Positions 8,188 to 17,838 of a stretch of 64,000 nt of DNA are shown here, one piece after another. This DNA is from Phenylobacterium soli (lineage in GTDB: Bacteria > Pseudomonadota > Alphaproteobacteria > Caulobacterales > Caulobacteraceae): positions 2,790,001 through 2,854,000 of the forward strand of contig NZ_QFYQ01000001.1 of NCBI RefSeq assembly GCF_003254475.1, in the 5' to 3' direction. The translations under genes and the position numbers were made by a program. The notes beneath the pieces are model-generated. The model was not told the DNA's origin. It was given only the letters and a program-made list of their open reading frames with translations, and ran no database searches. The first letter of the stretch is position 1. Each line of letters opens with the position of its first letter.

Positions 8188-10647
8188 TCAGGTCCCGCGC
8201 GGCTTGGCCCGGGTCGTCGGGGCGGCCGCGGCCGGGTCCTCCGGCCAGACGTGCTTGGGGTAGCGGCCGCGCATATCGGTGCGCACGTCCTTCCACGAGC
8301 CCTTCCAGAAGCCCGGCAGGTCCTTGGTGGTCTGGATCGGGCGGTGGGCCGGCGAGAGTAGCGCGAGCGTCAGGGGCACGCGGCCGCCGGCGACGCTCGG
8401 ATGCTCGGCCAGGCCATAGACCTCCTGCACCCGGACCTCGACGCGCGGCCCGCCCTCGGCGGCGTAGTCGACGGCGAAGCTGTTGCCGGTGGGCGCGGTC
8501 CAGCGGGCCGGCGCCTCGGCCTCGAGCCGGCGCTGCAGGTCCCAGGGAATCAGGCTGCGGATCGCCCCGTCGAGCACGTCCGCCTTGAGCCCCGAGAGTG
8601 CGCGGTGGCCCGGCAGCAGCGGGGTCAGCCACTCGTCGAGCCGGGCGATCAGGGCCGCGTCCGAGAGGTCGGGCCAGGCCGCGTCGAAGCCGCGCAGGAA
8701 GGCGGCGCGCTGGCGCAGGGACTGGATCGCCTCGCCGAGCGGCAGGGCCTTGAGGCCGTCGGCGCGGACGCGGTCGGCGAGCGCATGGGCGATGAGCGCC
8801 GGGTCCGGGTCTTCCACGAGGGTCTCGCGGATGGTCAGGCGGCCGAGGCGCAGGATGCGCTTGGCGCGCAGCTTGCCGCCGCCGCTCTCCTCCAGCCGGT
8901 CCTCCTCGGCGAGCTGGCCGGCGAAGGCGTCGAGGATCTCGGCCTCGGTCAGCGGCGCGGCCAGCAGGATGCGATCGCGGCGCTCGCCGCCGCCCAGCTC
9001 GCCGACCGCCAGCCAGGTCTCGCGGGCCAGGGCGTCGGTGGGCTCGAGGAAGGCGCCGCGGCCGGAGGCGAGCTGGAACTCCCCCTGTGGCCCGCGGGCG
9101 CGGGCGACGCGCTCGGGATAGGCGTAGGCGAGCAGCAGGCCGTCAGAGAGCAGATCGCCCCCGCCCGCCCCCGCTTTCGGCTTGGCGAGACCCGCCCAGC
9201 GGTCGGCGAGCGCACGGGCGTCGCGGGCGCGCGGGCTGCGGTCGCGCTCCAGGCCTTCCAGCCGATGGGTCAGGTTGGCGTCGCGGCCGCCGAGCCCCCG
9301 CTCGGACAGGAGGGCGGCGATGCGGGCGGCGCGCGGGCCCTGGCCGTGCTCGGCGGCCTTCAGCACCATGTGGGCGAGGCGTGGGGCGAGCGGGAACTCG
9401 GAGAGGGCGCGGCCGTGCGGTGTCAGGACGCCCTCGCCGGTCAGCGCCTCCAGCCGGACGAGCAGGCCGACCGCCTCGGCGTAGGCGGCGGCGGGCGGCG
9501 GGTCGAGGAAGGCGAGGTCGCGCGGGTCCTTCGCACCCCAGCGGGCGAGGTCGAGCGCCAGGCCCGAGAGCTCGGCCTCCAGGATCTCCGGATCGGCGAA
9601 GGCCGGCAGGGACCGGGTCTCCGGCTCGTCCCACAGCCGGTAGCAGACGCCGGGCTCGGTACGGCCGGCGCGGCCGCGGCGCTGGTCGGCGGCGGCGCGC
9701 GAGACGCGCACGGTGGCCAGGCGAGTGAGGCCGCTGGCCGGATCGAACTTCGGCACGCGGGCGAGGCCGGCGTCGATCACGACGCGGACGCCCTCGATGG
9801 TCAGGCTGGTCTCGGCGATGGAGGTGGCGAGCACCACCTTGCGCTTGCCGGCCGGCGCCGGGCTGATGGCGCGGTCCTGGTCCCGGGGATCGAGGGCGCC
9901 GTAGAGCGGGGCGATCTCGACCTCCGACCGGCGCAGGCGCTCTGCCAGGCGCTCGGCGGTCCGCAGGATCTCCCCCTGCCCCGGCAGGAACACGAGCACC
10001 GAGCCGGTCTCCTCGGCGAGGGCGCGCTCGACGGCGCGCACGACCTGGTCCTCCAGGCGCTGGGCGGGATCGCGGCCGAGGTAGCGGGTCTCCACCGGGA
10101 AGGTGCGGCCATGGCTCTCGACGACCGGCGCATCGTCCAGCCGGCGCGCGACGGCCGCGCCATCGAGGGTCGCCGACATGACCAGCAGCCGCAGGTCCGC
10201 GCGCAGCACCCCCTGGGCGTCGCGGGCCAGCGCCAGGCCGAGGTCGGCGTCGAGGCTGCGCTCGTGGAATTCGTCGAAGATCACGCAGGCGACCCCGGCA
10301 AGCTCGGGGTCGGAAAGGATCATGCGGGTGAAGACGCCTTCGGTGACCACCTCGACGCGGGTGGCGGCCGAGACGCGGGACTGCATGCGCACCCGGTAGC
10401 CGACGGTCTCGCCGACCTTTTCGCCGAGGGTCTTGGCCATCCGCTCGGCGGCCGCGCGGGCGGCCAGCCGGCGGGGCTCCAGGACGATGATCTTCCCCGT
10501 CCCGCGCCAGGACTCGCCCAGCAGCTCCAGCGGCACGACCGTGGTCTTGCCGGCCCCCGGCGGAGCGACCAGCACCGCGGCGTTGCGGCCGTCGAGGGCG
10601 GCCTTCAGCGCCGGCAGGGCGTCGTGGATGGGGAGCAGATCGGCCAA
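8188..10647 (-). CDS. hrpB: ATP-dependent helicase HrpB
   Basis: 819 residues, the usual HrpB size. DEAH-box motifs are in order: Walker A APPGAGKTT (about 28-36), DEFHERS as the Walker B variant, SATLDG as motif III, and QRRGRAGRTEPG as motif VI. The C-terminal HrpB domain follows, ending in KHVWPEDPAA. HrpB is a DEAH RNA helicase-like protein of unclear cellular role. The start is a TTG with no obvious Shine-Dalgarno; no better start is seen because the helicase core begins within 25 residues. Confidence 0.95.
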   Translation of the reverse strand: MADLLPIHDALPALKAALDGRNAAVLVAPPGAGKTTVVPLELLGESWRGTGKIIVLEPRRLAARAAAERMAKTLGEKVGETVGYRVRMQSRVSAATRVEVVTEGVFTRMILSDPELAGVACVIFDEFHERSLDADLGLALARDAQGVLRADLRLLVMSATLDGAAVARRLDDAPVVESHGRTFPVETRYLGRDPAQRLEDQVVRAVERALAEETGSVLVFLPGQGEILRTAERLAERLRRSEVEIAPLYGALDPRDQDRAISPAPAGKRKVVLATSIAETSLTIEGVRVVIDAGLARVPKFDPASGLTRLATVRVSRAAADQRRGRAGRTEPGVCYRLWDEPETRSLPAFADPEILEAELSGLALDLARWGAKDPRDLAFLDPPPAAAYAEAVGLLVRLEALTGEGVLTPHGRALSEFPLAPRLAHMVLKAAEHGQGPRAARIAALLSERGLGGRDANLTHRLEGLERDRSPRARDARALADRWAGLAKPKAGAGGGDLLSDGLLLAYAYPERVARARGPQGEFQLASGRGAFLEPTDALARETWLAVGELGGGERRDRILLAAPLTEAEILDAFAGQLAEEDRLEESGGGKLRAKRILRLGRLTIRETLVEDPDPALIAHALADRVRADGLKALPLGEAIQSLRQRAAFLRGFDAAWPDLSDAALIARLDEWLTPLLPGHRALSGLKADVLDGAIRSLIPWDLQRRLEAEAPARWTAPTGNSFAVDYAAEGGPRVEVRVQEVYGLAEHPSVAGGRVPLTLALLSPAHRPIQTTKDLPGFWKGSWKDVRTDMRGRYPKHVWPEDPAAAAPTTRAKPRGT

Positions 10648-10670
10648 GGCGAGGAGACGGGGTGATCCAA

Positions 10671-10702
10671 AACGGAAAGAGGCGCGGCCGTGAAGCCGCG
10701 CC
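10671..10702 (-). terminator. intrinsic terminator for the amino acid permease
   Basis: Read on the minus strand, an eight-base stem GGCGCGGC / GCCGCGCC with a six-base loop is followed by TCTTTCCGTTTT. It lies about 35 bases after the permease stop and upstream of hrpB. Confidence 0.7.
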
Positions 10703-10738
10703 CCGTGCTGAAAGTCCAGCGATTCCGAAGCGGGCGGG

Positions 10739-12352
10739 TCAGCCCTGCCCTTCGGGCTCCTCGCCGACGCGGTGCGGCAGCTCGTGGGGCTCGCCCTCGG
10801 AGCCGGCGACCGCGACGCCGCGACCGAGCGCCGACATCCGGATCCCGTAGAGGAAGTAGATGACGATCCCCACCGCCAGATAGATCAGGAAGAAGTTCCG
10901 CGTGGCGGGCGTGGCCATCAGGCTCATCAGCAGGATGACGCACATGATCGCCCCGAGGATCGGCACGACCGGATAGAGGGGCGTGCGGAACGGCCGGGTC
11001 ATGTCCTTGTGGGTGACGCGCAGGTAGATGACCGTGATGCAGACCAGGGCGAAGGCGGCCAGCGAGCCCACGTTGGTGAGGTCGGAGAGCGCGTCCAGCG
11101 ACAGGAAGCCGGCGGCGAACATGGCGGCGATGCCGACGATGATCGTGTTGATCCAGGGCGTCCGGAAGGTCTTGTGCACGGTGGCCAGGGCCGACGGCAG
11201 CAGGCCGTCGCGGCTCATGGTGTAGAAGACGCGGGTCTGGCCGTAGAGCAGCACCAGCATCACCGACGACAGGCCGGCGATGGCGCCGATCTTCACCACG
11301 TAGGAGAACCAGGGCAGGCCCATCTGGTCGGTGGCGAGCGCGATCGGCGCGGCTACGTCGAGCTGGCTGTAGGGCACCACGCCGACCAGCACCGCGCAGG
11401 TGAGGATGTAGAGGATGGTGCAGATCACCAGGGCGCCGAGGATGCCGATCGGCATGTCCTTGGCCGGGTTGCGGCTCTCGGCGCCGGCGGTGGAGACCGC
11501 CTCGAAGCCGAGGTAGGCGAAGAAGATCACCGCGGCGGCGTGGATCACCCCGCCCAGGCCGTACTTGTGCTCGGTGTTGCCGGTGACGACGTCGATCAGC
11601 GCCCGGCCGATCTGGTGCCAGACATCCATGTTGGTGCCCGGCGGACGCGCCGGGATCTCGGTCGGCACCAGGGGCGACCATTGCGCCGGATGGACGTAGC
11701 GGGCGCCGATGACGATGAACAGGATGACCACCGTCACCTTGATGGCGACGATGATGTTGTTGACCGTGGCGGACTCCGTCACGCCGCGTACCAGCAGGAG
11801 GGTGACGAGGCCGATGGCGACGAGCGCCGGCAGGTTGACGACGCCGGTGGCGATGACCGCACCCGACGCATCCTTCACCTCCACGCCCGGCGCGGCAGTG
11901 AGCGCCGCGGGCACGTGGATGCCGATGTCGTGCATCAGGCTGACGAAGTAGCCGGACCAGCCCACGGCCACCGTCGAGGCGGCGAGGCCGTACTCCAGCA
12001 GCAGCAGCAGGCCCATGACCCAGGCCGCGCCCTCGCCCATCGAGGCGTAGGTGTAGGAGTAGGCCGAGCCGGAGACCGGCAGGGCCGAGGCCAGCTCGGC
12101 GTAGCAGAGGCCCACGAAGGCGCAGAGCAGGCCGGTGATGATGAAGGAGATCATGATGCCCGGCCCCGCGAACTCGGCCGCGGCGTGTCCGGTGAGCACG
12201 AAGATACCCGTGCCGATGATGCACCCGATGCCCAGCAGCACCAGGTTGAGAGCGCCGAGCGAGCGCTTCAGCTCGCCCTGCTCGTGCTCGGCCTGAATCT
12301 GGCCGACAGATTTGCGCAAGAAGATGCGCCCAATGCCCGAAGCGTTCGCCAT
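10739..12352 (-). CDS. APC superfamily amino acid permease
   Basis: 537 residues from ATG (MANASGIG); an in-frame upstream start would add 11 unlikely residues. About twelve or more hydrophobic helices are visible. The first carries LVLLGIGCIIGTGIFVLTG, the APC helix-I unwound segment for substrate binding, followed by the helix-II/III region SALPVSGSAYSYTYASMG. It resembles the cationic amino acid transporter (CAT/YhdG) branch of inner-membrane proton-coupled permeases. Transcribed alone, with its own terminator before hrpB. Confidence 0.92.
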   Translation of the reverse strand: MANASGIGRIFLRKSVGQIQAEHEQGELKRSLGALNLVLLGIGCIIGTGIFVLTGHAAAEFAGPGIMISFIITGLLCAFVGLCYAELASALPVSGSAYSYTYASMGEGAAWVMGLLLLLEYGLAASTVAVGWSGYFVSLMHDIGIHVPAALTAAPGVEVKDASGAVIATGVVNLPALVAIGLVTLLLVRGVTESATVNNIIVAIKVTVVILFIVIGARYVHPAQWSPLVPTEIPARPPGTNMDVWHQIGRALIDVVTGNTEHKYGLGGVIHAAAVIFFAYLGFEAVSTAGAESRNPAKDMPIGILGALVICTILYILTCAVLVGVVPYSQLDVAAPIALATDQMGLPWFSYVVKIGAIAGLSSVMLVLLYGQTRVFYTMSRDGLLPSALATVHKTFRTPWINTIIVGIAAMFAAGFLSLDALSDLTNVGSLAAFALVCITVIYLRVTHKDMTRPFRTPLYPVVPILGAIMCVILLMSLMATPATRNFFLIYLAVGIVIYFLYGIRMSALGRGVAVAGSEGEPHELPHRVGEEPEGQG

Positions 12353-12561
12353 ACGGCTTTGTCCTTGTTCCCCGACTCTGCCCAACCGAGGGGCAGTTTG
12401 GGCGGCACGCTAGCCGCGCCTCACGCCCTCGGCAATCTCCGCTCGAAAGGCGGGTTTCCCCCGGCGGCGGCTTTGTTGTGAATCCGAGGACCTTCCCTAT
12501 TCTAAGGACCTCTCGCATCCCCGATTTCCGGAAGTCCTGTTTGTCCGTCCCCGATCCCGAC

Positions 12562-13230
12562 ATGCCGATCCGCGCAGTCATCGCGCCGGTCACGCCGCTG
12601 CAGCAGAACTGCACCATCGTCTGGTGCGCCAAGACCATGAAGGCCGCGGTCATCGATCCGGGCGGCGAGGTCCCGCGCCTGCTGGCGGCCATCGAGCAGT
12701 ACGGCCTGACCGTCGAGAAAATCTGGATCACCCACGGCCACCTCGACCATGCCGGCGGCACGGCGGCGCTGAAGGAGGCGACCGGTGCGCCGATCGAGGG
12801 GCCGCACCCCGACGACGCCTTCTGGATCGACGACATCGCCGCCTCGGGCGCCAAGTGGGGCATGCCGGACGCGCGCAGCTTCACCCCCGACCGCTGGCTG
12901 GCGGACGGCGACCGGGTCAGCCTCGGCGAGACGGAGTTCGAGGTCTACCACTGCCCCGGCCACACGCCCGGCCACGTGATCTTCTTCCACCGGGAGGCGC
13001 GGTTCGCCCAGGTGGGCGACGTGCTGTTCCAGGGCTCGATCGGGCGCACCGACTTTCCCCGCGGCAACTACCAGGACCTGATCAACTCGATCACCGGCAA
13101 GCTCTGGCCGCTGGGCGACGACGTCCGCTTCGTGCCCGGCCACGGGCCGATGTCGACCTTCGGCCAGGAGCGCAAGACCAATCCCTGGGTGGCCGACGAG
13201 ATCCTCGCCGACCCGCTGGTGGGGCGATAG
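12562..13230 (+). CDS. MBL-fold hydrolase, glyoxalase II-like (YcbL type)
   Basis: 222 residues from the ATG giving MPIRAVIAP; the longer GTG-started frame adds a poorly conserved leader. The metallo-beta-lactamase motif THGHLDHAGG (HxHxDH) is followed by CPGHTPGH and GDVLF, then a final metal His near FVPGHGPMS. Short single-domain proteins of this kind hydrolyse glutathione thioesters such as S-lactoylglutathione. The divergent spacer to the permease (about 200 bases) would hold both promoters; no clear motif was recognised there. Confidence 0.88.
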   Translation: MPIRAVIAPVTPLQQNCTIVWCAKTMKAAVIDPGGEVPRLLAAIEQYGLTVEKIWITHGHLDHAGGTAALKEATGAPIEGPHPDDAFWIDDIAASGAKWGMPDARSFTPDRWLADGDRVSLGETEFEVYHCPGHTPGHVIFFHREARFAQVGDVLFQGSIGRTDFPRGNYQDLINSITGKLWPLGDDVRFVPGHGPMSTFGQERKTNPWVADEILADPLVGR

Positions 13231-13292
13231 ACGGCCGCCGTGATTTCAAACGCGAAATCCGAATGTTACGCTGAGGTCCGAACATCGGGCCC

Positions 13293-14030
13293 ATGGAGCT
13301 ATCGACCGACATGACCACCTCAGGCGCGCGCATCCTGATGGTGGACGACGACCCCGGCATCCGCGACGTGGTCTCCGACTTCCTGGGCCGCCATGGCTTC
13401 AAGGTCTCCACCGCCGCCGACGCGCGGGAGATGGAGCAGGCGCTGGAGCGCGGGCCCGTCGACCTGATCGTGCTCGACATCATGCTGCCGGGCGAGGACG
13501 GGCTGGCGGTCTGCCGGCGCATCGCCTCGGCCGAGGCCGGTCCGCCGATCATCATGCTCTCGGCCATGGGCGAGGACACCGACCGCATCGTCGGCCTCGA
13601 GCTCGGCGCCGACGACTACCTCGCCAAGCCCTGCAATCCGCGCGAGCTCCTGGCCCGCATCCGCGCCGTGCTGCGCCGGGCCGAGGTGCGCAACGGCAAT
13701 TCGACGGTCGGCGCCTCCTGCGAGTTCGCCGGCTGGGCTCTCGACCTGGTCCGCCGCGAGCTGCGCTCGCCGCAGGGCGTGGTGGTCAACCTCTCGTCCG
13801 GCGAGTTCTCGCTGCTGCGGGTGTTCGTCGAGCGGCCGCAGCGGGTGCTGACCCGCGACCAGCTGCTGGAGCTGGCGCGCGGCCCCGATTCCGACGCCTT
13901 CGACCGGGCCATCGACGTGCAGATCAGCCGCCTGCGCCGCAAGCTGGACGACGGCGGCGGCGGCCAGGACCTGATCCGCACCATCCGCAACGAAGGCTAC
14001 ATGTTCACGCCCAAGGTCCGGCGGGCCTGA
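13293..14030 (+). CDS. OmpR-family response regulator
   Basis: 245 residues. A receiver domain (about 14-130) has the acidic pair in LMVDDDPG, the phosphoacceptor Asp near residue 62 in LDIMLPG, and the Lys of the DDYLAKP motif. A C-terminal winged helix (about 150-240) includes FDRAIDVQISRLRRKL, the recognition region of OmpR/PhoB proteins. An internal ATG six codons in (MTTSGARIL) is an alternative start. The stop overlaps the kinase start by one base (TGATG), so the pair is translationally coupled. Confidence 0.95.
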   Translation: MELSTDMTTSGARILMVDDDPGIRDVVSDFLGRHGFKVSTAADAREMEQALERGPVDLIVLDIMLPGEDGLAVCRRIASAEAGPPIIMLSAMGEDTDRIVGLELGADDYLAKPCNPRELLARIRAVLRRAEVRNGNSTVGASCEFAGWALDLVRRELRSPQGVVVNLSSGEFSLLRVFVERPQRVLTRDQLLELARGPDSDAFDRAIDVQISRLRRKLDDGGGGQDLIRTIRNEGYMFTPKVRRA

Positions 14031-15370
14031 TGCGGATCGCGCGCGGACGCCCGACCGCCTCGCTGTTCGTCCAGCTCCTGACGCTGACGCTGCTCACCCT
14101 GGTGGCGGCCGAGGTCATCAGCCTGCTGCTGATCTTCAACCTGCCGCCGCCGACACCCGACTTCTACCGGCTGACCGAGATCAGCCAGGCCTTCAAGCAC
14201 GCCAACGTCACGTTCGCCGAGCGCCGACCGCTCGAGCTGCTGGTCACCGACCACCTGGAGGGCGTGCCCGCCGAGAGCCGCAACGCCCCGGCCCTGCGCA
14301 CCGAAATCGCCAAGCAGCTCGGCGTGCCGCCCAGCCAGGTGGTGATCGCCATCGACCGCAATCCCTTCTCCGACCGGCGGGTGATGCGCACCCTGCGCGA
14401 CCGGCTGGTGCGCGAGGGCGTGCGCGAGGAGCACTTCCTGGTCGCCCCCTTCGAGGTTGCGGTGAAGCGGCCCGACGGACGTTGGAACGTGGTCCGGCCG
14501 CAGCCGGCCTTCGGGCTCAATCCCTGGCAGCAGCGCATCGCCCTGTGGTTCGTCCTCTCGGCTCTGGCCATGGCGCCGGTGAGCTACATCTTCGCCCGCC
14601 GGCTGTCGGCGCCGATCCGCCTGTTCGCCGAGGCCGCCGAGCGGCTGGGCCGCGATCCGCGGGCCCCCACCCTGCACCTGCGCGGCTCGGCCGAGATCAG
14701 CACCGCGGTGCGCGCCTTCAACGACATGCAGGAGCGGCTGAAGCGGTACGTCGAGGACCGCACGGCCATGGTCGGCGCCATCGCCCACGACCTGCGCACG
14801 CCCCTGACCCGCCTGCGCTTCCGCATCGAGGCCCTGCCCGACGACCAGCGGCTGAAGATCGCCGCCGACATCGACCAGATGGAGGCGATGATCTCGGCGG
14901 CCCTGACTTTCGTGCGCGACGCCAGCATCCCCGGCGAGCGCACCCCGCTGGAGCTCTCCTCCCTGCTCGAAAGCCTGTGCGACGAGATGAGCGAGACCGG
15001 CGCGGCCACCGAGGTCGAGACCGGCGAGAAGGTGGTGCTGGAGGGCGACCCGATGGCGCTGCGCCGGCTGTTCTCCAACCTCCTCGACAACGCCGTGAAG
15101 TTCGGCGGCCGGGCCCGGGCGCGGGTGTTCCGCGAGAACGCCCATGCGGTGGTCGAGATCGAGGATGACGGGCCGGGTATCCCCAACCAAGACCGCGAGC
15201 GGGTGTTCGAGCCCTTCTACCGGCGCGAGCCCTCGCGCAACCGCCAGACTGGCGGCGCGGGCCTCGGCCTGGCCATCGTGCGCTCGATCGCCCGGGGCCA
15301 CGGCGGCGACGTCGCCCTGTTCAACCGGCGGGACGGCGGCCTGACCGCCCGGGTGCAACTCCCCCTCTGA
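14030..15370 (+). CDS. EnvZ-like sensor histidine kinase
   Basis: 446 residues. TM1 lies near 10-35 and TM2 near 168-190, bounding a periplasmic sensor domain of about 130 residues. A HAMP domain follows (about 190-240), then the dimerisation H-box with the phospho-His near 253 in AIAHDLRTPLTRLRFR. The ATPase domain shows the N box NLLDNAVKFGG, G1 DDGPGIP and G2 GGAGLGLAIVRS. Partner of the OmpR-type regulator just upstream. The next genes encode a MacAB-like efflux system, so the pair may control it, but no operator is visible to prove this. Confidence 0.95.
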   Translation: MRIARGRPTASLFVQLLTLTLLTLVAAEVISLLLIFNLPPPTPDFYRLTEISQAFKHANVTFAERRPLELLVTDHLEGVPAESRNAPALRTEIAKQLGVPPSQVVIAIDRNPFSDRRVMRTLRDRLVREGVREEHFLVAPFEVAVKRPDGRWNVVRPQPAFGLNPWQQRIALWFVLSALAMAPVSYIFARRLSAPIRLFAEAAERLGRDPRAPTLHLRGSAEISTAVRAFNDMQERLKRYVEDRTAMVGAIAHDLRTPLTRLRFRIEALPDDQRLKIAADIDQMEAMISAALTFVRDASIPGERTPLELSSLLESLCDEMSETGAATEVETGEKVVLEGDPMALRRLFSNLLDNAVKFGGRARARVFRENAHAVVEIEDDGPGIPNQDRERVFEPFYRREPSRNRQTGGAGLGLAIVRSIARGHGGDVALFNRRDGGLTARVQLPL

Positions 15371-15490
15371 AATGTTGCAGGCAGGCTTTGTTGCTTGCGG
15401 GATAGACACGGACCGGCCCTGAAATCGCCGGGCAACTTGTCACTGATCAAAGCGGCCGACTGATTTCGCGCGAAGGTCCGTTTAACGCCC

Positions 15491-17125
15491 ATGACCTCCA
15501 GCTCCCCGACGCGCCGCAGGGTGCGCCTCTCCCGCCCCGTCCTCATCGCCCTGGGCGTCCTCGCCCTGGTGGTGGCGGGGCTCGTGGCCTGGCAGCTGCG
15601 GCCCAAGGCGCCGAAGGATCCCTATCGCACGGCCGCGGTCGAACAGGGCGACATCACCAAGTCGGTGTCGGCCTCGGGCTCCCTGCAGGCGCTGATCACC
15701 GTCGACGTCGGCTCGCAGATCTCGGGCCAGATCTCCAAGGTGCTGGTGGACTTCAACGACCAGGTGCATCGCGGCGAGGTGCTGGCGACCATCGACCCGC
15801 AGACCTTCGAGTCGCGCGTCGCCCAGGGCCAGGCCGACATCAAGGCCGGCGAGGCCGCCGTGGCCCAGGCCCAGGCCACCCTGGCCAACGCCAAGGCCGA
15901 CTACCAGCGCAAGAAGGCCCTGGTCGACAAGGGCTGGTACTCGCCCTCCACCCTCGACCGGGCGACCGCCACCTGGCGCAACGCCGAGGCCGGCCTCGCG
16001 GCGGCGCGCGCCCGCGTCGTGCAGAGCAGAGCCACCCTGCGCAGCTCGCAGGTCGACCTCAGCCGCACCAACATCGTCGCGCCCATCGACGGGGTGATCG
16101 TCGACCGCAAGATCCAGCCCGGCAACACCGTCGCCGCCAGCCTGCAGGCGCCTGTGCTGTTCACCATCGCCGAGGACCTCTCGAAGCTGCAGGTGAAGAT
16201 CAGTGTCGACGAGGCCGATGTCGGCCAGGTGCGCGAGGGCCAGACGGTCCGCTTCACCGTCGACGCCTTCCCGGACGACACCTACGAGGGCGTGGTCACC
16301 CAGGTGCGCAAGCAGCCGACCACGGACCAGAACGTGGTCGCCTATACGGTGATCGCCGAGGCCGACAATCCGCAGGGCAAGCTGCTGCCCGGCATGACAG
16401 CCAACGCCGACATCGTCCTCGAGACCCGCCGCGGCGTGCTGAAGGTCCCGGTGGCGGCGCTGCGCTGGACCCCGAACGGCACGGTCAGCCCGACCCGCAC
16501 GCCGAGCATGATGGGGCCCGGCGGGTTCGGCGGCCCTAGCTTCGGTGGGCCCGGCGGCGGCTTCCGCTCCGGCGGTCAGGGTCAGCGGCAGGGCCAGGGT
16601 CAGGGTCAGCAGGGCCAGAACGGCCAGGGCGGCCGCGCCAACGCCCTCGCCGCCCTGCCCGACCAGCTCGGCCTGGACGCCGCCCAGCGCAAGCAGTGGA
16701 CGGCCATCGAGGCCGACCTGCGCGCCAAGATGATGGCCGCCTTCGCCTCGGCCGGCGGCGACCGCAGCCAGGTCCGCGAACAGATGAGGAAGGTCCGCGA
16801 GGACGCCTTCGCCAGGCTCGACCCCATCCTGCGGCCCGACCAGAAGCAGAAGCTGGCCGCCCTGCGCGCTCAGCTCGCCCAGGGCCGCAACCGGGGCGGC
16901 GCGACCCGCGGCGGCACGGTCTATGTGCTGCGCGAGGGCGCGCCGGTGGCGATCCCGGTGCAGGTCGGCGCGACCGACGGCACGAACACCGAGGTCTCCG
17001 GGCCCATCAAGGCGGGCGACCAGGTGATCGTCGGCGGCGGGCCAAAGGCCAAGGTCAAGGCCAACGCGCCGTTCGGCGGTGGCGGCCAGGGTTCCCAGGG
17101 TGGATCCGCCCGGATCCGCATGTAG
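15491..17125 (+). CDS. MacA-like periplasmic adaptor with an inserted Gly/Gln-rich linker and LTXXQ-like domain
   Basis: 544 residues, against about 370-400 for ordinary MacA. One N-terminal membrane anchor (about 13-35) is followed by a lipoyl half-motif (SASGSLQALITVDVG), a coiled-coil hairpin (about 115-190), the second lipoyl half (NIVAPIDGVIVDRKI) and beta-barrel domains. Near 340-385 a Gly/Gln/Arg-rich linker leads into a helical segment (about 388-461, LPDQLGLDAAQRKQW to LRPDQKQKLAALRAQL) that resembles the LTXXQ motifs of CpxP/Spy periplasmic chaperones. The adaptor's last strands (VYVLREGAPVAIPVQVG) resume after it. It links the inner-membrane MacB-like pump to an outer-membrane channel, which is not encoded here. 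Confidence 0.9.
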   Translation: MTSSSPTRRRVRLSRPVLIALGVLALVVAGLVAWQLRPKAPKDPYRTAAVEQGDITKSVSASGSLQALITVDVGSQISGQISKVLVDFNDQVHRGEVLATIDPQTFESRVAQGQADIKAGEAAVAQAQATLANAKADYQRKKALVDKGWYSPSTLDRATATWRNAEAGLAAARARVVQSRATLRSSQVDLSRTNIVAPIDGVIVDRKIQPGNTVAASLQAPVLFTIAEDLSKLQVKISVDEADVGQVREGQTVRFTVDAFPDDTYEGVVTQVRKQPTTDQNVVAYTVIAEADNPQGKLLPGMTANADIVLETRRGVLKVPVAALRWTPNGTVSPTRTPSMMGPGGFGGPSFGGPGGGFRSGGQGQRQGQGQGQQGQNGQGGRANALAALPDQLGLDAAQRKQWTAIEADLRAKMMAAFASAGGDRSQVREQMRKVREDAFARLDPILRPDQKQKLAALRAQLAQGRNRGGATRGGTVYVLREGAPVAIPVQVGATDGTNTEVSGPIKAGDQVIVGGGPKAKVKANAPFGGGGQGSQGGSARIRM

Positions 17126-17130
17126 CGCCC

Positions 17131-17838
17131 ATGGCGATGATCGAAGTCCACGGCCTGAAGAAGCTCTACACCATGGGCGAGGAAGAGGTCGTCGCCCTGG
17201 GCGGGGTGGACCTCACCGTCGAGCGCGGCGAGCACGTGGCGGTGATCGGACCGTCCGGCTCGGGCAAGTCGACCCTGATGAACATCCTCGGCGGGCTCGA
17301 CCGGCCGACGGCGGGCGACTACCGCTTCGAGGGCGAGGACATCGCCCACTTCGACGACAACGAGCTGGCCGAGTTCCGGCGGCGGCGCATCGGCTTCGTC
17401 TTCCAGTCCTTCCAGCTGCTGCCGCGGCTCTCGGCCCTGCAGAACGTCGAGCTGCCTATGATCTACGCCGGCCTCACCCCGCGCGAGCGCCGGGAGCGGG
17501 CGGCGCACCTGCTCGACCGCGTCGGGCTCGGCGCGCGCAAGGGCCACCGGCCGACCCAGATGTCCGGCGGCCAGCAGCAGCGGGTGGCGATCGCCCGGGC
17601 CCTGGCCAACAATCCCGACCTGCTGCTGGCGGACGAGCCGACCGGGGCGCTGGACAGCCAGACCGGCCAGGACGTGCTCAAGCTGTTCCATGAGCTGAAC
17701 GCCGAGGGGCTGACGCTGATGATCGTCACCCACGACAACGACATCGCCGACCAGGCGCGGCGCAAGGTGATGTTCAAGGACGGGCTGATCGTCCAGGACA
17801 CCATGGCTCGGCCATCCGACGTGGATGCGCCGGCATGA
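17131..17838 (+). CDS. MacB/LolD-type ABC transporter ATP-binding protein
   Basis: 235 residues from the ATG five bases after the adaptor stop. Walker [10 protein letters not shown] (about 40-48), the Q-loop in [10 protein letters not shown], the signature [15 protein letters not shown] and Walker [14 protein letters not shown] are all intact, with the switch His in IVTHDND. It belongs to the MacB/FtsE/LolD group that powers mechanotransmission. E. coli MacB has ATPase and permease fused; here they are separate, overlapping genes (four-base overlap). Confidence 0.95.
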   Translation: MAMIEVHGLKKLYTMGEEEVVALGGVDLTVERGEHVAVIGPSGSGKSTLMNILGGLDRPTAGDYRFEGEDIAHFDDNELAEFRRRRIGFVFQSFQLLPRLSALQNVELPMIYAGLTPRERRERAAHLLDRVGLGARKGHRPTQMSGGQQQRVAIARALANNPDLLLADEPTGALDSQTGQDVLKLFHELNAEGLTLMIVTHDNDIADQARRKVMFKDGLIVQDTMARPSDVDAPA

